Positions 44,244 to 55,323 of a DNA stretch of 64,000 nucleotides are shown here, one piece after another. This DNA is from Mesorhabditis belari (taxonomy: Eukaryota > Nematoda > Chromadorea > Rhabditida > Rhabditidae). The notes below the pieces were generated by a model. That model saw only the letters and a program-made list of their open reading frames with translations, had not been told where the DNA came from and did no database searches. Within the stretch, counting starts at the first letter, position 1. Each line of letters opens with the position of its first letter. Location: contig CAUEEP010000743.1 in NCBI GenBank assembly GCA_958450365.1, positions 3,402,001-3,466,000 on the forward strand, written 5' to 3'. A program made the translations under genes and the position numbers.

Positions 44244-44946
44244 AGGGGGGTATTAATCGCGGCCAGGTGACGATAAACATTTTTTTACGGCAACAACCTG
44301 TTTTTTTGTTTTAATATCGCTGATTTTATTATAAAAAGAATAAAAATCACCCGGCTAGAGTGATTTGATGGGTTTACAAATTTTTGGAGACACTGCAAGG
44401 CTTGGAGAAAAACAAGATCGTCACTCATCAGCACAGTCTAGATCGATTGAGTTTTAATTGCAGATAAATTTAAAAACAAAATAAAAAGCACAAAAAGCAA
44501 TAAAAATAAATTGTTAATCTATAATTCTTCCTCTTGCTCACTTTCATCTTCGCTCAAGTACAGCAGTTCGGCTCAAGTACAGCAGTACAAATCGGCTTCC
44601 TATCTTATCAATTTCCAGCGCATCTTCACCAAAAGTGACTGGATCTTCTCCATCGTAGGACGTCTTCAGCGCTTTGATTGACACAATTCGATCTTTTTTC
44701 ATTTGTGGTCGCTTATGGTTTTAGTTTTCTCAAATAGGTGCCTTTTAGCTGAGGTGTCTGATGAGTGACGATCTTGTTTTTCTCCAAGCCTTGCAGTGTC
44801 TCCAAAAATTTGTAAACCCATCAAATCACTCTAGCCGGGTGATTTTTATTCTTTTTATAATAAAATCAGCGATATTAAAACAAAAAAACAGGTGGTTGCC
44901 GTAAAAAAATTTTTATCGTCACCCGGCCGCGATTAATACGCCCCCT
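44244..44946. mobile_element. MITE family L, TTAA-flanked (piggyBac-like)
   Basis: About 700 bp with long inverted arms (roughly 190 bp each), beginning AGGGGGGTATTAATCGCGGC and ending in the complement ACGCCCCCT, flanked by TTAA on both sides (44240-44243 and 44947-44950). TTAA target sites are typical of piggyBac-type elements. The unpaired centre (about 44440-44745) has coding-like sequence. Confidence 0.75.
44519..44702 (-). pseudogene. Coding-like fragment captured in MITE L
   Basis: The minus strand reads MKKDRIVSIKALKTSYDGED, PVTFGEDALEIDKIGSRF, then after a direct duplication of CTGCTGTACTTGAGC (frame-shifting) LLYLSEDESEQEEEL stop. The acidic tail and codon-like composition suggest the 3' end of a host gene picked up by the element. 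The source gene is not recognised. Confidence 0.45.
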
Positions 44947-45085
44947 TTAAATGATTTAGATTGTTTTTAAATGATTTAGATTGTTTTTTTAAATGATTTA
45001 GACTGTTTTTAAATGATTTAAACTTTTTTTTAAACGATTTACATTGTTTTTTAAATGATTTAGATTGTTTTTTAAATAGTTTACA
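44947..45085. repeat. Tandem repeat (AAATGATTTAGATTGTTTTT)n
   Basis: About six copies of a 20-22-bp unit immediately right of MITE L. One related unit also lies to the left (44219-44240), suggesting that L inserted into a pre-existing array. Confidence 0.8.
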
Positions 45086-45203
45086 ACGTTAACTTGCCAT
45101 TAATGCCCTAGTTTTGATATTAAAATGATATTTACTCTAAAAGCATACGATTAGCTAGATTTACGCTTTTCTATACTTGATAATCCGGTTGTATTTATAT
45201 ATA

Positions 45204-45472
45204 TACCGTAAATACTGTAATAGTACCCCCCCCCCTCGTACAGTCGCGTAGTCGCAAAAGTTTTTTAGTATTTCATTTTTTTCAAAGCGCCCGTACTTTC
45301 AAAAAATGCGTCTTTGGTATCAAAAAATAGCTGAAATTCAGGGCTATTTTTTGATAATTGTATTGCTATTGTAGCATAAACCAGTGTCGAGAAAAACTCG
45401 TTCAAAGCTAGACTACGCAACACTCCGCACCGTCATTTTGGGGCGTGGGGTACTATTACAGTATTTACCGTA
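45204..45472. mobile_element. MITE family E, copy 2
   Basis: 269 bp, nearly identical to 32426-32697, including the internal AACTCGTTCAAAGCTAGACT. One base in the right terminus differs (TTTACCGTA instead of TTTACGGTA). Confidence 0.85.
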
Positions 45473-45944
45473 GATACTTTATTCATGACCTGAGATAAAG
45501 TGAGCTAGATTTTAAGATTAAAACACATGAATTCATACACATAAACACGAAAAGGGCCGATAAAACAGCAACACGATAAAATATATGTAATATATGGATA
45601 GCACAGATAGCACAAATAACGTCAAGGATCCACTAGAGCTTCAAGATCATCTACATCTACATCTACAATATCCAAACCAAATATCCAACTTACAGTACGA
45701 TAGAAAATCCGTCTTGTATTTCTTGTAAGGGAAATGTGTTTTAATCTTTAATCTTGCCAGGATTTTATAACAGTTTCCTGTAACACTAAACAAGAGAACT
45801 CTGCCAAAAATTTCATCTCTTTTACTTGCTTTTCATCGCCTATGAATCACATGAAATGCAGAATACACAGCTTTTTTTTTGTGTTCTTCACCAATCACCA
45901 ATTCAAGTTTTCTTTTTGAGTTTTTGCTTTTTACCGAGTTTTGC

Positions 45945-46195
45945 TTGAATTTTCATTGAATTTCTTTGAATTTTCATTGAGTTTCCTTGAATTTTCATTG
46001 ATTTTACTTCAATTTTCATTGAATTTCCTTGAATTTTCATTGATTTTACTTCAATTTTCATTGAATTTCCTTGAATTTTCATTGATTTTACTTCAATTTT
46101 CATTGATTTTACTTCAATTTTCATTGAATTTCCTTCAATTTTCATTGAGTTTCCTTCAATTTTGAATTGAATTTCCTTCAATTTTCTTTCAGAAT
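45945..46195. repeat. Minisatellite of TTGAATTTTCATTGA units
   Basis: A 15-24-bp pattern (GAATTTTCATTGAATTTCCT / TTTTCATTGATTTTACTTC) repeated over 250 bp. It stays open in frames giving MKIEVKSMKI-type and LEFSLI-type peptides, not regarded as genes. Confidence 0.85.
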
Positions 46196-46737
46196 TTCAT
46201 TCATTTGCATTCAATAAAGAAAACCTTTTGAACTTTTAGCTTTCTTGACTTCAATTTGGCAAACCTTTTGCTGAGATTGCTTTGATTCTTCACAGGGAAA
46301 TTTATCTATTTTTCTAAAAAAAATCATCAACATCAGTCAATCAATTGCTATCACATTTCTAAAGTCTCTAAAAGTTTCCGTTTGCTGACATAAAAGGATA
46401 AATGAATCATTAAACATAAAAGAATCACTATTTCTGTCATACAAAGCTGAATATCTCTTTTTAAAGGAAAAAAACCATCACATAGTTTTAAGCCAGAGTT
46501 TGAAGCCAGCCAGAGCTTTAAGCGAGAGCTCTTTTTTTAGCGAAAACCATCTCAGTTTCCATGTCCCTCCTATATCCACAAAAACCCTGATTCATCGTTG
46601 TAAGTCTTCTATGGATTAGATTTTGAAAAACCAGCTTCAAAACGATTGAACGATGAGTCAGCCGATGAACTCACTCATCGTTTTCCTATATTTAACCCAA
46701 AATCCCCTTTGCCATCATCATTTCCATTTTCCATTTG

Positions 46738-46825
46738 ACAGCTCAATAACAGCTCAATCACAGCTCAATAACAGCTCAATAACAGCTCAATAACAGCTCA
46801 ATAACAGCTTAATAACAGCTTAATA
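46738..46825. repeat. 11-bp tandem repeat (AACAGCTCAAT)n
   Basis: About eight near-perfect copies upstream of unc-64. Confidence 0.9.
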
Positions 46826-47119
46826 ACTTCTACATCAACTCCCCATCAATCGATTCTTTTTCATCACGGCTGCTTTTGATGTCACGTTTCAAAAACGGCC
46901 TTCCAGAAAAACGCATTCACGGCACTCGATTATGAAATTGAAAATCCGTAATTTTATTTCCACTTTGATAGCTGAAATCTTCTCGTTTCCCAAGGGACTA
47001 TTGGAAGAAAAAAAAGAAAGAAGGAAATTCCCAAGTACCAATTTACTCTCTCGAACTTTGCCATCTCACGAAAGAGAGACTCGCGAAAAGATAAACCACT
47101 TCATCTTCTCCCCTCTTTT

Positions 47120-47290
47120 TCAGAAAAAGGGAATAGAGTGAGGGGGGGGGTTTGCAAAAGGGAAACGGGGTGAGGGGTGGGCCTCTCCTTTTTAGGGCGG
47201 GGCCATTCGCCGCGCCCGCATGATCATTGCGTTGCGGTCTTTTCTGGGCCACTTTTGGCCCCTACTTACCCTTTCGACCCCACATACTTT
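47120..47290 (+). promoter_or_regulatory. Probable unc-64 promoter, GC-rich block
   Basis: A GC-rich island with GGGGCGGGGCCATTCGCCGC stands out from AT-rich surroundings about 150 bp upstream of a likely 5' UTR exon (ending CTTCAAG|GTAGGCGG near 47450). No TATA or named site is assigned. Confidence 0.35.
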
Positions 47291-47567
47291 TTCGGGCGGC
47301 CTGCCAGCAACTTTTCCTCATCAGCTTTCTCAGATTTCCGTTTGCATCTCAATGACTTTGGTTTTCTTTGAGAAAATTGGTTAATTGTTTAGTTAGACGG
47401 AGTGGCAACGTTGGAGTCTCGTCAACAAAGCAAATCGACTGACTTCAAGGTAGGCGGCTTTTCATTGGCTTTTCATTGGCTTTTTTGCCGGCTTTTCACT
47501 GGATTATGAAATCTTCCTCTTCATAAATCGATTCTTTTTAGATCGGTGAAACGTTGCCCGACTCAAC

Positions 47568-50500
47568 ATGACAAAGGATCGGCTAGGAGCCTTAAAAGTA
47601 AGCTTTTTCTCGATTATTCCAATCTATAGAACTTTGATTTTTATAAATAGAGATGTTTTTAAATGTTTAAAAGTTCTAAAATAAAAATTGTGATTTCAGG
47701 CGGCTCAATCCGAAGATGAGGGCGATGAGGATATGCAAATGGACACCGGCAATGCCCAATTTATGGAGGAATTCTTTGAACAGGTTTAATATTTTCATAT
47801 TATTTATTCGATATTCATTTACTAAACTAAGTATTCTTTATAAAAATGTGTTAAAAATCTTTCACAAAATCTCATTTCTTTCGCATTTCTTCCTCATTTG
47901 ATTATCGAGTCCCCTCTCTTTCTCTCTCTTTCTCTTTCTTTCTCTCTCTCTCTTTCTCTCTCTTTCTCTTTCTTTCTCTCTCTTTCTCTTCCTTTCTCTC
48001 TCTTTCTCTTCCTTTCTCTCTCTTTCTCTTTCTCTCTCTTTCTCTCTCTTTCTCTCTTTCTCTTTCTCTCTTCTCTTTCTCTTTCTTTCTTCCCCTTTTT
48101 TTCAGATCATTTTTTTTTCAGAAAAAAGTTTCTAAATGTTTGAAAATATAAAAGAAATTATTAGAGAAAGAAAAAGACTAGGGATGTGTGGGGGGAAAGG
48201 TTTGCCTTCGAAAATCGATACGCTGGCCGCAGCTAGAGCAGACTGAAGCCCCCAGGGGGCATGTAAGAGAAAGGGAAAAGGAAAAGACGCGGCACAACCA
48301 TTGAGCTCCATCCCAAACGAGGCCAATACCAAATAAGGATTAGGGGATTTGCGAGTTGTGTCCGAGTCTATCCGTTCCCCCATCAACCAGAAAATAACAA
48401 GAAAAATAACAAGAGGAGAAAAAGTTTTTGAATGAGATTTTGAATGATTTTATTTTGGATCCCAGTTTAAAGTTAAATAAAAAGATAAATAAAAACGAAT
48501 AGCGATTATACGATTATACGAATTTTTCTTTTTTTTAGGTAGAAGAAGTACGTGGAAGTGTCGACTTGATTGCACAAAATGTGGAAGAGGTCAAGAAAAA
48601 ACACTCAGCTATTCTCTCAAATCCCGTCAATGATCCAAGTAAGTCATTTACGGGGTAGACTAACTATTCGATAGCTAATTATTAGATAGCTATCAGAGAA
48701 TCAAATAGTTTGTATAATGTTTGCAATCTAATTTGAACTCGATTGATCAAGTGTTGTTTTCAGAAACAAAAGAAGAGTTGGATGAGCTCATGGCATCGAT
48801 CAAACGAACAGCCAATAAGGTAAGAGTCAAAAAAAACACAACTTATTTATAAACTATTATGATAGGTGCGAGGAAAGCTAAAACTGATAGAAAACGCAAT
48901 CGAACACGATGAATCAGCAGGGCAAGTAAATGCCGATCTTCGAATAAGGTAAATTGATCAAACGAATTGATTAAATTTATCAAATTGATCAAATTGACCA
49001 AGAGAGCTGATTAAATTTATCAAATCGATCAAATGAACTGGTCAAATCGATTAAATCGATCAAACGAACTGATTAAATTGATCAAATTGATCAAACGAAC
49101 TGATCAAATTGATCAAATTGATCAAATCAATCAAATGAACTGATCAAATCGATCAAATGAACATGATCTAGAAAAACGCAACATTCCACTTTGTCTCGAC
49201 GCTTCGTTGAAGTGATGACCGACTACAATAAAACACAAACCGATTACCGAGAACGGTGCAAGGGGCGCATTCAAAGACAGCTGGATATTGGTGAATTTAA
49301 CGAACAAAAGTGTGTGAATAGTGATGAATTCTAGCCGGTAAACAAGTTGGTGACGAGGACTTGGAAGAAATGATCGAGAGCGGGAATCCCGGAGTTTTCA
49401 CACAAGGAATCATCACCGATACCCAACAAGCACGGCAAACCCTTGCTGATATCGAGGTTAGGGAATTGGGAATCATTATAACTGAAAAATCTGTTTTAGG
49501 CTCGCCACAATGATATTATGAAATTGGAAAGTTCGATAAGAGAATTGCACGACATGTTTATGGACATGGCTATGCTCGTCGAGAGTCAAGTTCGTTTATT
49601 TTCATGGTAGTTCAGTTCTTTGAGAATCTACGAATACCGGTACTTCTCTAAGAATTCCGTACCTACCCAAGGCTACTGTTTATTTAGGGAGAGATGGTTG
49701 ATCGTATCGAGTACAACGTCGAGCACGCAAAAGAGTTCGTTGATCGAGCGGTGGCCGACACAAAAAAAGCTGTACAGTATCAAAGCAAAGCGCGAAGGGT
49801 GAGTGTCATTTAAATCTACTAAAAAACAAAGAGAATTATTTTTATCGTTATTTTGCTGCATGATTCTTGTCGTAAAACTTGTGAAGAAAAACCCCCACAA
49901 TCCGTTTCCAGAAGAAAATTTGCATCATCATCACAATAGTCGTGATCATTCTCATTGTGATTGTGGTGGTGGTTGTTTGGGTGGCCGTGAGTACATCAAA
50001 TGCAAAACGCATCAAGCCGCAGTGATTCATCAAATTTCGTCAACTTTCGTCGCCAGTGAAATGCCCCAACAAATCCTTTTTCCCAATCCGATTTCCTTTC
50101 CGCCTCTATCCATTAGTCAACCAAAGTTTTTCGATTGTACATATAATAATTAGGTACAATACCGTTATATCAATCAAGAGGAAAGCTTGTTAGCAGTATT
50201 AAAGTTGGACTAAATTATTCTTGTGCAGGTTCAGGTTAACCCCAGACATCATGTAGGGTTAATCATACAGATTAACCCTACAGATTATGGAGAGTTAATC
50301 TTACAGGTTAACCTTACACATTATGTAGGGTTAATCCTACAAGTTAACCCTACACATTATATAGGGTTAATCTTACAGATTAACCCTACAGATTATGGAG
50401 AGTTAATCTTACAGGTTAACCCACACACAGTAGGGTAACCTACAGGTTAACCCCTACACATATGGATGGTAACCTACAAGTAACCCACACATTATATAGG

Positions 50501-53500
50501 GTTAATCTTACAGGTTAACCCTACAGATTATGGAGAGTTAATCTCACAGGTTAACCCTACACATTATATAGGGTTAATCTTACAGATTAACCCTACAGAT
50601 TATGGAGAGTTAATCTTACAGGTTAACCCTACACATCATGTAGGGTTAATCATACAGATTAACCCTACACATTATGGATGGTTAATCCTACAAGTTAACC
50701 CTACACATTATATAGGGTTAATCCTACAGGTCAACCTTACAAATAATGTAGGGTTAATCATACAGATTAACCCTACACATCACGTAGGGTTAATCTTACA
50801 GCTTAACCCTCCATAATGATCTAAACTTATTGATAGTTGAACTATAATGGTATTGTACTGATAATCGCTGTTTCGTGATCGTGATTCTTTTTGCCATAAT
50901 GGACAAAACAAGACAAAGACACTGTGATATTCGTTGTGCCGTTTGAGTCGTCTTTCAAACCCTGTTCATGGCCATTTATGTTGTTTTGTCGAATGTATCG
51001 TTGTAACGTCAAATGTTTCTCTGTTAAGCTTTGCGACTACCGCATTTTCCCCTAATAGTAGTGACAAAAAAGAATGATAAAGATAAGCCTGAGCGATAAA
51101 AGTTGAAAGGATTGAACTGAAATCTCTGAGATTTTACTTTAAAATGTCGATTCTTTAGATAGAAATATGGAAATAAACAAAAATTGAATTTCATTTACTC
51201 CGAGAAAACGGAAAAACTGTAAAAAATTTATTTCTTTACATCTTTTCGGTTTCATTTTCGAAATTCAATTTAGTTTATAGTTTATTTTCATAGTTTTCTT
51301 CGATGAAAAATGCATTTTATAACAAAAATTTCAAAGATTTTAGTTAAAAACTCACAAGTTTATGGAAATTTTTATCGCTTTCTTTAACGTTTCGTCATTT
51401 TTTTTTGTTATTACTATTGGGGGTGGGACAAATGCGACCTTTTTTTGCGCACCTGGACATTTGCGCACCTTTTTTTTGCTGGAAAAGGCCTTAGGAAAAG
51501 TCGTAGAGCTTCAAAAACGTTTTCACAGAAGGGAATCGTATGCGTAGAGACCGAATTTCGACAAATTTGACGTGTCAGCGAGGTCTGATTTGTCGAAATT
51601 CGGAATCTACGCATACGATTCCCTTATATGGAAATATTTTCGAAGCTCTAAGGCCTTTTCCAGCAAAGAAAAAAGGTGCGCAAATGTCCAGGTGCGCGAA
51701 AAAAGGTCGCATTTGTCCCACCCCCCTACTATTAGGGAAAATATGATACAGCTTTTATTAAAAACCTTTCAAAGCTTAACAGTAATGAAATTTGTCTATG
51801 TTCGTGTTGTTTTAAGGGTGATAATAGAAATAAAATTGCTTAACGAATGAATTCTAAATGCATTTTACAATAAATGTAAACAAATTTAGGCATTAGTTGA
51901 AAAGAAAAGCAAAAAAAAAAACCCTTTGACTTGTCCACGTTTTTAAATGTGTTTTCAGAAGAAGATCATGATTTTGATATGTTTGACAATACTTGTTGTC
52001 TTCCTCGTGCTGATTGTCATGATGATGGTGCCGATGCCGTTCTAGATGCCGTTCTAGATGCCAATTCGATGACTTCTTCTTCGAAGTTCTACGGTTTCAT
52101 TATGATTTCCATAATTTATTTTCCCTTTTAGCTAATAAGAAAAGAAATTTCTAGAATAAAACTCATTTGCAAATCATTTTTTTTTTTGCATAATGACCAA
52201 ACTCCAATTGTGCCCTGCCAAAATTTTGATGTTCAACAATTTCACCTTTTAAGCAATAGCCGTAGGAAAAAAGTCGATGACTAGAAAAAGCTCAAATATC
52301 TACTTCTTTTATCTGAAATATTTGAAATATCGAAAATTTCGGGGTAGGCTAACTTTCCGTAATTTTGCGCAACAGAGCCATTTGCGCAACCCGCCATAAC
52401 TTTCTTCTAAGTGAACCAATCTTTATGATTTGAGTTTCATTTTGTTGCACTTGTTGAGATCTACAAAATGAAACCAAAATCATAAAGATTGGTTCACTTA
52501 GAAGAAAGTTATGGCGGGTTGCGCAAATGGCTCTGTTGCGCAAAATTGCGGAAATTTAGGCTATCCCAAAATTTCTATTCTTCTAGTGATCGACTTGTGC
52601 AGCAATAACTAGTGTCTGTTTTATTTCGTTATTTTTTTTTTGGCTTTCTTTTCTAGGTCGCTAGTCGAATTTGTATTCTTTTTGAGCACTTTGAAATGAT
52701 CTACCTGTGTGTTTTCGAATCTCAAAACCTATGGACCGTATTTGAAAATGGAAACAGAGTTTGTTCACAGCAACACATTGCAAGCTTTCTTCTTATTAAG
52801 ATATAAGATATAAGATAAAGATTAAGATTAAGATTAAGATAATTTCTTCTACAGTGACTCTGGTTCCACTTTATATTCTGTGAATAGTTTTCCTAATAAT
52901 AAGAATCTCTTAACTTATTAATTGCAATCGACTCTCGATATAACGATTTTGAAATTCTGGAACACGCGCTTGGTTTCTGCGTAGCTGCCCAGCAAAACAT
53001 AAACGTTTCTGCGTAGCTGCCCAGCAAAACATAAACGTTTCTGCGTAACTGCCTGGCCAAACAGAATCGTTTCTGCGTAACTGCCTGGCCAAACAGAATC
53101 GTTTCTGCGTAACTGCCTGGCCAAACAGAATCGTTTCTGCGTAACTGCCTGGCCAAACAGAATCGTTTCTGCGTAGCTGTCCAGCCAAAAACAATCGTTG
53201 GCCGCTAGGGGCAGCAGAAATTTGGATTGAAGAATCGTTAAATCGAAATTTTTAATCCCGAGCGAATCGTTAAATCGACAGTCGACTGTAGTTGCTTACG
53301 CCCGCTTACCACTTGCCAGATACCCATTTCTATTTATTGGTCGCAGGATCGACTTATCAAATCTTTGCTTCTGCCCGGTTGTTTTCTCCTTTTGAAAAAA
53401 TTCCCTTTATTTCTTGCGCGCTTGCTTTTTTGTTCTTATTTTTGTTATCGACAACATGTGTGTATTATATTGCGTCTAATTTATTTATTCCTTTTTTTTT

Positions 53501-53971
53501 GCCTCCGCTCTTTTGTAGGGTATTGATTTTGTTGATTTTCTCTCGACCACTTAACGATATTTATGCCTCCTAATGGTTTTTTTTATTTTCTTAACTAAAG
53601 TAGGCGTTTTTTTAACCTCTAATAGCTTCTGATGGGCCTGTTAATGACAAAGAAAAATTGAGAGTTTCTACTTTATTGCGATTTTCACTGCCTTCTGTTT
53701 TAGTTAGAATATTTTTTTTTTCGTTCATTTGATTAAAGCTAATGGTTTAGATTTTCTCTCATATTGTGATCTCGGCTTTTTAGTTAGTGAAAACACATTA
53801 AACATTAAGTTATCATGCAGCATAATAAATGATTAAGTTTAGCGGAGTCGAGGGAAAACAAATGAAAATGGAGATAAAACAATATTTCAGAAAAAGATCT
53901 GCATTCTCGTCACGGTGGTCATCATTCTCGCGGCCGTTATTATTGGTCTTATTATCTATTTTAAGCATTAA
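47568..53971 (+). CDS. unc-64: Syntaxin-1 (plasma-membrane t-SNARE), with three alternative C-terminal exons
   Basis: Syntaxin-1 forms the SNARE complex with SNAP-25 and synaptobrevin for neurotransmitter release. Common exons: 47568-47597, 47700-47783, 48539-48638, 48764-48819, 48866-48948, 49172-49290, 49335-49456, 49500-49589 and 49688-49798, all phase-consistent. The Habc domain starts [40 protein letters not shown] and [15 protein letters not shown] are nearly invariant. The SNARE helix includes [20 protein letters not shown] and ends [12 protein letters not shown]. The common part stops in phase 0 at 49798, and three separate downstream exons each supply KKI plus a membrane anchor and stop (see next entries). 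C. elegans unc-64 is known to make isoforms with different membrane anchors. A 5' UTR exon and intron probably precede the start. Confidence 0.97.
47898..48105. repeat. (CTTTCTCT)n polypyrimidine tract in unc-64 intron 2
   Basis: About 200 bp of CTTT/CTCT repeats on the plus strand, in the 755-nt intron between exons 2 and 3. Confidence 0.92.
48955..49165. repeat. Tandem (AAATTGATCAAACGAACTG)n in unc-64 intron 5
   Basis: About ten units of 9 and 18 bp based on AAATTGATC and AAACGAACTGATC. TGATCA palindromes recur throughout. Confidence 0.85.
49912..50025 (+). CDS. unc-64: unc-64 alternative last exon A
   Basis: After the acceptor GTTTCCAG it encodes [20 protein letters not shown], then [16 protein letters not shown] and stop (37 residues). 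The anchor is followed by an unusual extracellular tail of about a dozen residues. An internal GTGAGT at 49988 could act as a further donor. Confidence 0.9.
   Translation, partial: KKICIIITIVVIILIVIVVVVVWVAVSTSNAKRIKPQ
50226..50813. repeat. 36-bp palindromic minisatellite between unc-64 exons A and B
   Basis: About 16 copies of a 36-bp unit containing GGTTAACCCTACA and TAGGGTTAATC, which are complementary. Each unit can form a stem, and neighbouring units can also pair. Confidence 0.9.
51419..51725. mobile_element. MITE family B, copy 3, between unc-64 exons A and B
   Basis: 307-bp shortened palindromic copy with GGGGGTGGGACAAATGCGAC ends, flanked by TACTATT (7 of 8 positions match). Internal part of the left arm is deleted compared with copies 1 and 2. 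Confidence 0.85.
51959..52045 (+). CDS. unc-64: unc-64 alternative last exon B
   Basis: After acceptor GTTTTCAG it encodes [20 protein letters not shown] then MMMVPMPF and stop (28 residues). This is a plain tail anchor without a long lumenal tail. Phase 0 with the shared exon ending SKARR. Confidence 0.88.
   Translation, partial: KKIMILICLTILVVFLVLIVMMMVPMPF
52341..52567. mobile_element. MITE family G, copy 1
   Basis: 227-bp palindrome with ends GGGGTAGGCTAACTTTCCG and complement, and inner CAACAGAGCCATTTGCGCAA. It lies between unc-64 exons B and C. A second copy is at 57722-57948. Confidence 0.85.
52922..53290. mobile_element. MITE family H, copy 2, with expanded 32-bp repeat
   Basis: The ends (CGACTCTCGATATAACGATT and CGTTAAATCGACAGTCGACTG) match copy 1. 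The interior has seven copies of a 32-bp unit (TTTCTGCGTAACTGCCTGGC type, 52973-53197) that corresponds to a single TGCGTAGCTGCC motif in copy 1. Between unc-64 exons B and C. Confidence 0.8.
53891..53971 (+). CDS. unc-64: unc-64 alternative last exon C
   Basis: After acceptor ATATTTCAG it encodes [20 protein letters not shown] then IIYFKH and stop (26 residues). It is phase 0 with the shared exon and lies about 4.1 kb from it. Confidence 0.88.
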   Translation, partial: KKICILVTVVIILAAVIIGLIIYFKH

Positions 53972-55323
53972 ACCCAAATTTGAATCATCTCATAATCAAA
54001 AAGCCCAGAGTTTTATATTTCAGGAAGCTTTTTTTTTGTTTTCATTGAAAGGCTAGCAAAAAGAAAACGACAGAAACTCGGCACATATTGACAGAAAGAG
54101 GTCTGGTTCTAAATCTTGAAGGACCTTAAAGGTCTGGTTCTAAATCTTGAAGGACCTTAAAGGTCTGGTTCTAAATCTTGAAGGACCTTAAAGGTCTGGT
54201 TCTAAATCTTGAAGGACCTTAAAGGTCTGGTTCTAAATCTTGAAGGACCTTAAAGGTCTGGTTCTAAATCTTGAAGAACCAGATCAGATCATCTAAATCC
54301 AGACACAGTATTCCTGAGGATACGGTAATCTTAGAGGTACGGTATTTCTAGATGCACATTACGCCTAAAGGAATACTATACTTTTAAGGATACGGACGTA
54401 AAAGGACCCGACTTCTATAGGGGTACAAGGCACAGGGGTATATTTTCTAGTACCTATATTTCTAGAGGCATACACTACTCCTAGAGAAGTACTTCTTTTT
54501 CTGAAGGAAAAGAGGGATCAAATTTTGCCACAAATTTGATTTATAGTAGTACAATAGTAATACAATATACAATAGTGTCCGGCTGAATATTTCAAGCTCC
54601 CCATCGTTATGGAAGGAGCTTGGGATGAGATTATGAATTATTGTCTTTTCCACAACATGGTTACTGTCGTTTTCTAAATAAAATTAAAGAGTTCAAAAGA
54701 TTGCCATTTACAGAGTTAGGAGCCAATTTACATATCTCGCCACTTTTTTTGTGATGAAAATCGATTTCTTGTGATATTCTTGCTGTGATATAGATCTTAA
54801 CTTGTCGACCTCTTGTCTCTTGTCTACAAATTGTTTTTGAAATAGATTTCTATTTGATATTCTCCCGGCAGGACCATAGGCTTTCATCTTTGATAAAAAA
54901 ACAATCAAAAAATTTTCATTTTAGGATAACTATGCAACTTTCTCTTTTTATAGGTACAAGTTGAACCGTTTATGCAGATTTCTTTCGGGATTTCTTATGG
55001 TAAGTTTTGTTCAAAACTTGACCTAAAATCCTTAAAAGAAACTACCCTCGAAAAAGCTCGACCCTATTTCGTTCTGATGTGACCCTTTATCAATTTTATC
55101 CTTTCATGATGCGAAACTGGCACAATGTGCATTTATGATGATGACTGTGATGATGATTTGACTGCCAAATAAAGAAGAGATTTATTTTACTCGATAATGA
55201 ACTAGGTAGACCCATGTCAAAATTTCAAAAATGCTAAATACTTCACAATGCTTCACAAGCACAGATCGATATGCAAAGAGAGAAGGGAATGTGTGAATCG
55301 TTTTGTTTTTGTCTTGATTATCC
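53972..55323. other. Convergent intergenic region
   Basis: 1.35 kb between the last unc-64 exon and the kinase stop. It includes a 31-bp tandem repeat and several scattered ACGGTA motifs near 54320-54400. No gene recognised. Confidence 0.5.
54098..54285. repeat. 31-bp minisatellite
   Basis: Six nearly perfect copies of a unit containing GGTCTGGTTCTAAATCTTGA and AGGACCTTAAA. Confidence 0.95.

Larger units (their letters stand above)
41955..47394. other. 5.4 kb repeat desert between ubc-7 and unc-64
   Basis: It separates the divergently oriented ubc-7 and unc-64. It is filled by family F copies, family L and E transposons and several minisatellites. GC-rich DNA at 47120-47290 (GGGGCGGGGCC-like) probably belongs to the unc-64 promoter. 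No protein gene is recognised; the open frames fall in repeats. Confidence 0.6.

Noticed and set aside
45903..46181. Minus-strand frame with MKIEVKS repeats
   Set aside because: Minisatellite sequence, open in both strands; no supporting gene structure.
50226..50813. Telomere-like repeat
   Set aside because: The GGTTAA/TTAACC motif looks telomeric at first, but the unit is 36 bp and palindromic, and the common nematode telomere is TTAGGC. It is an ordinary interstitial minisatellite.
52893..53194. Minus-strand frames with repeated QLRRN / AVTQK
   Set aside because: Arise from the 32-bp tandem units inside MITE H copy 2.
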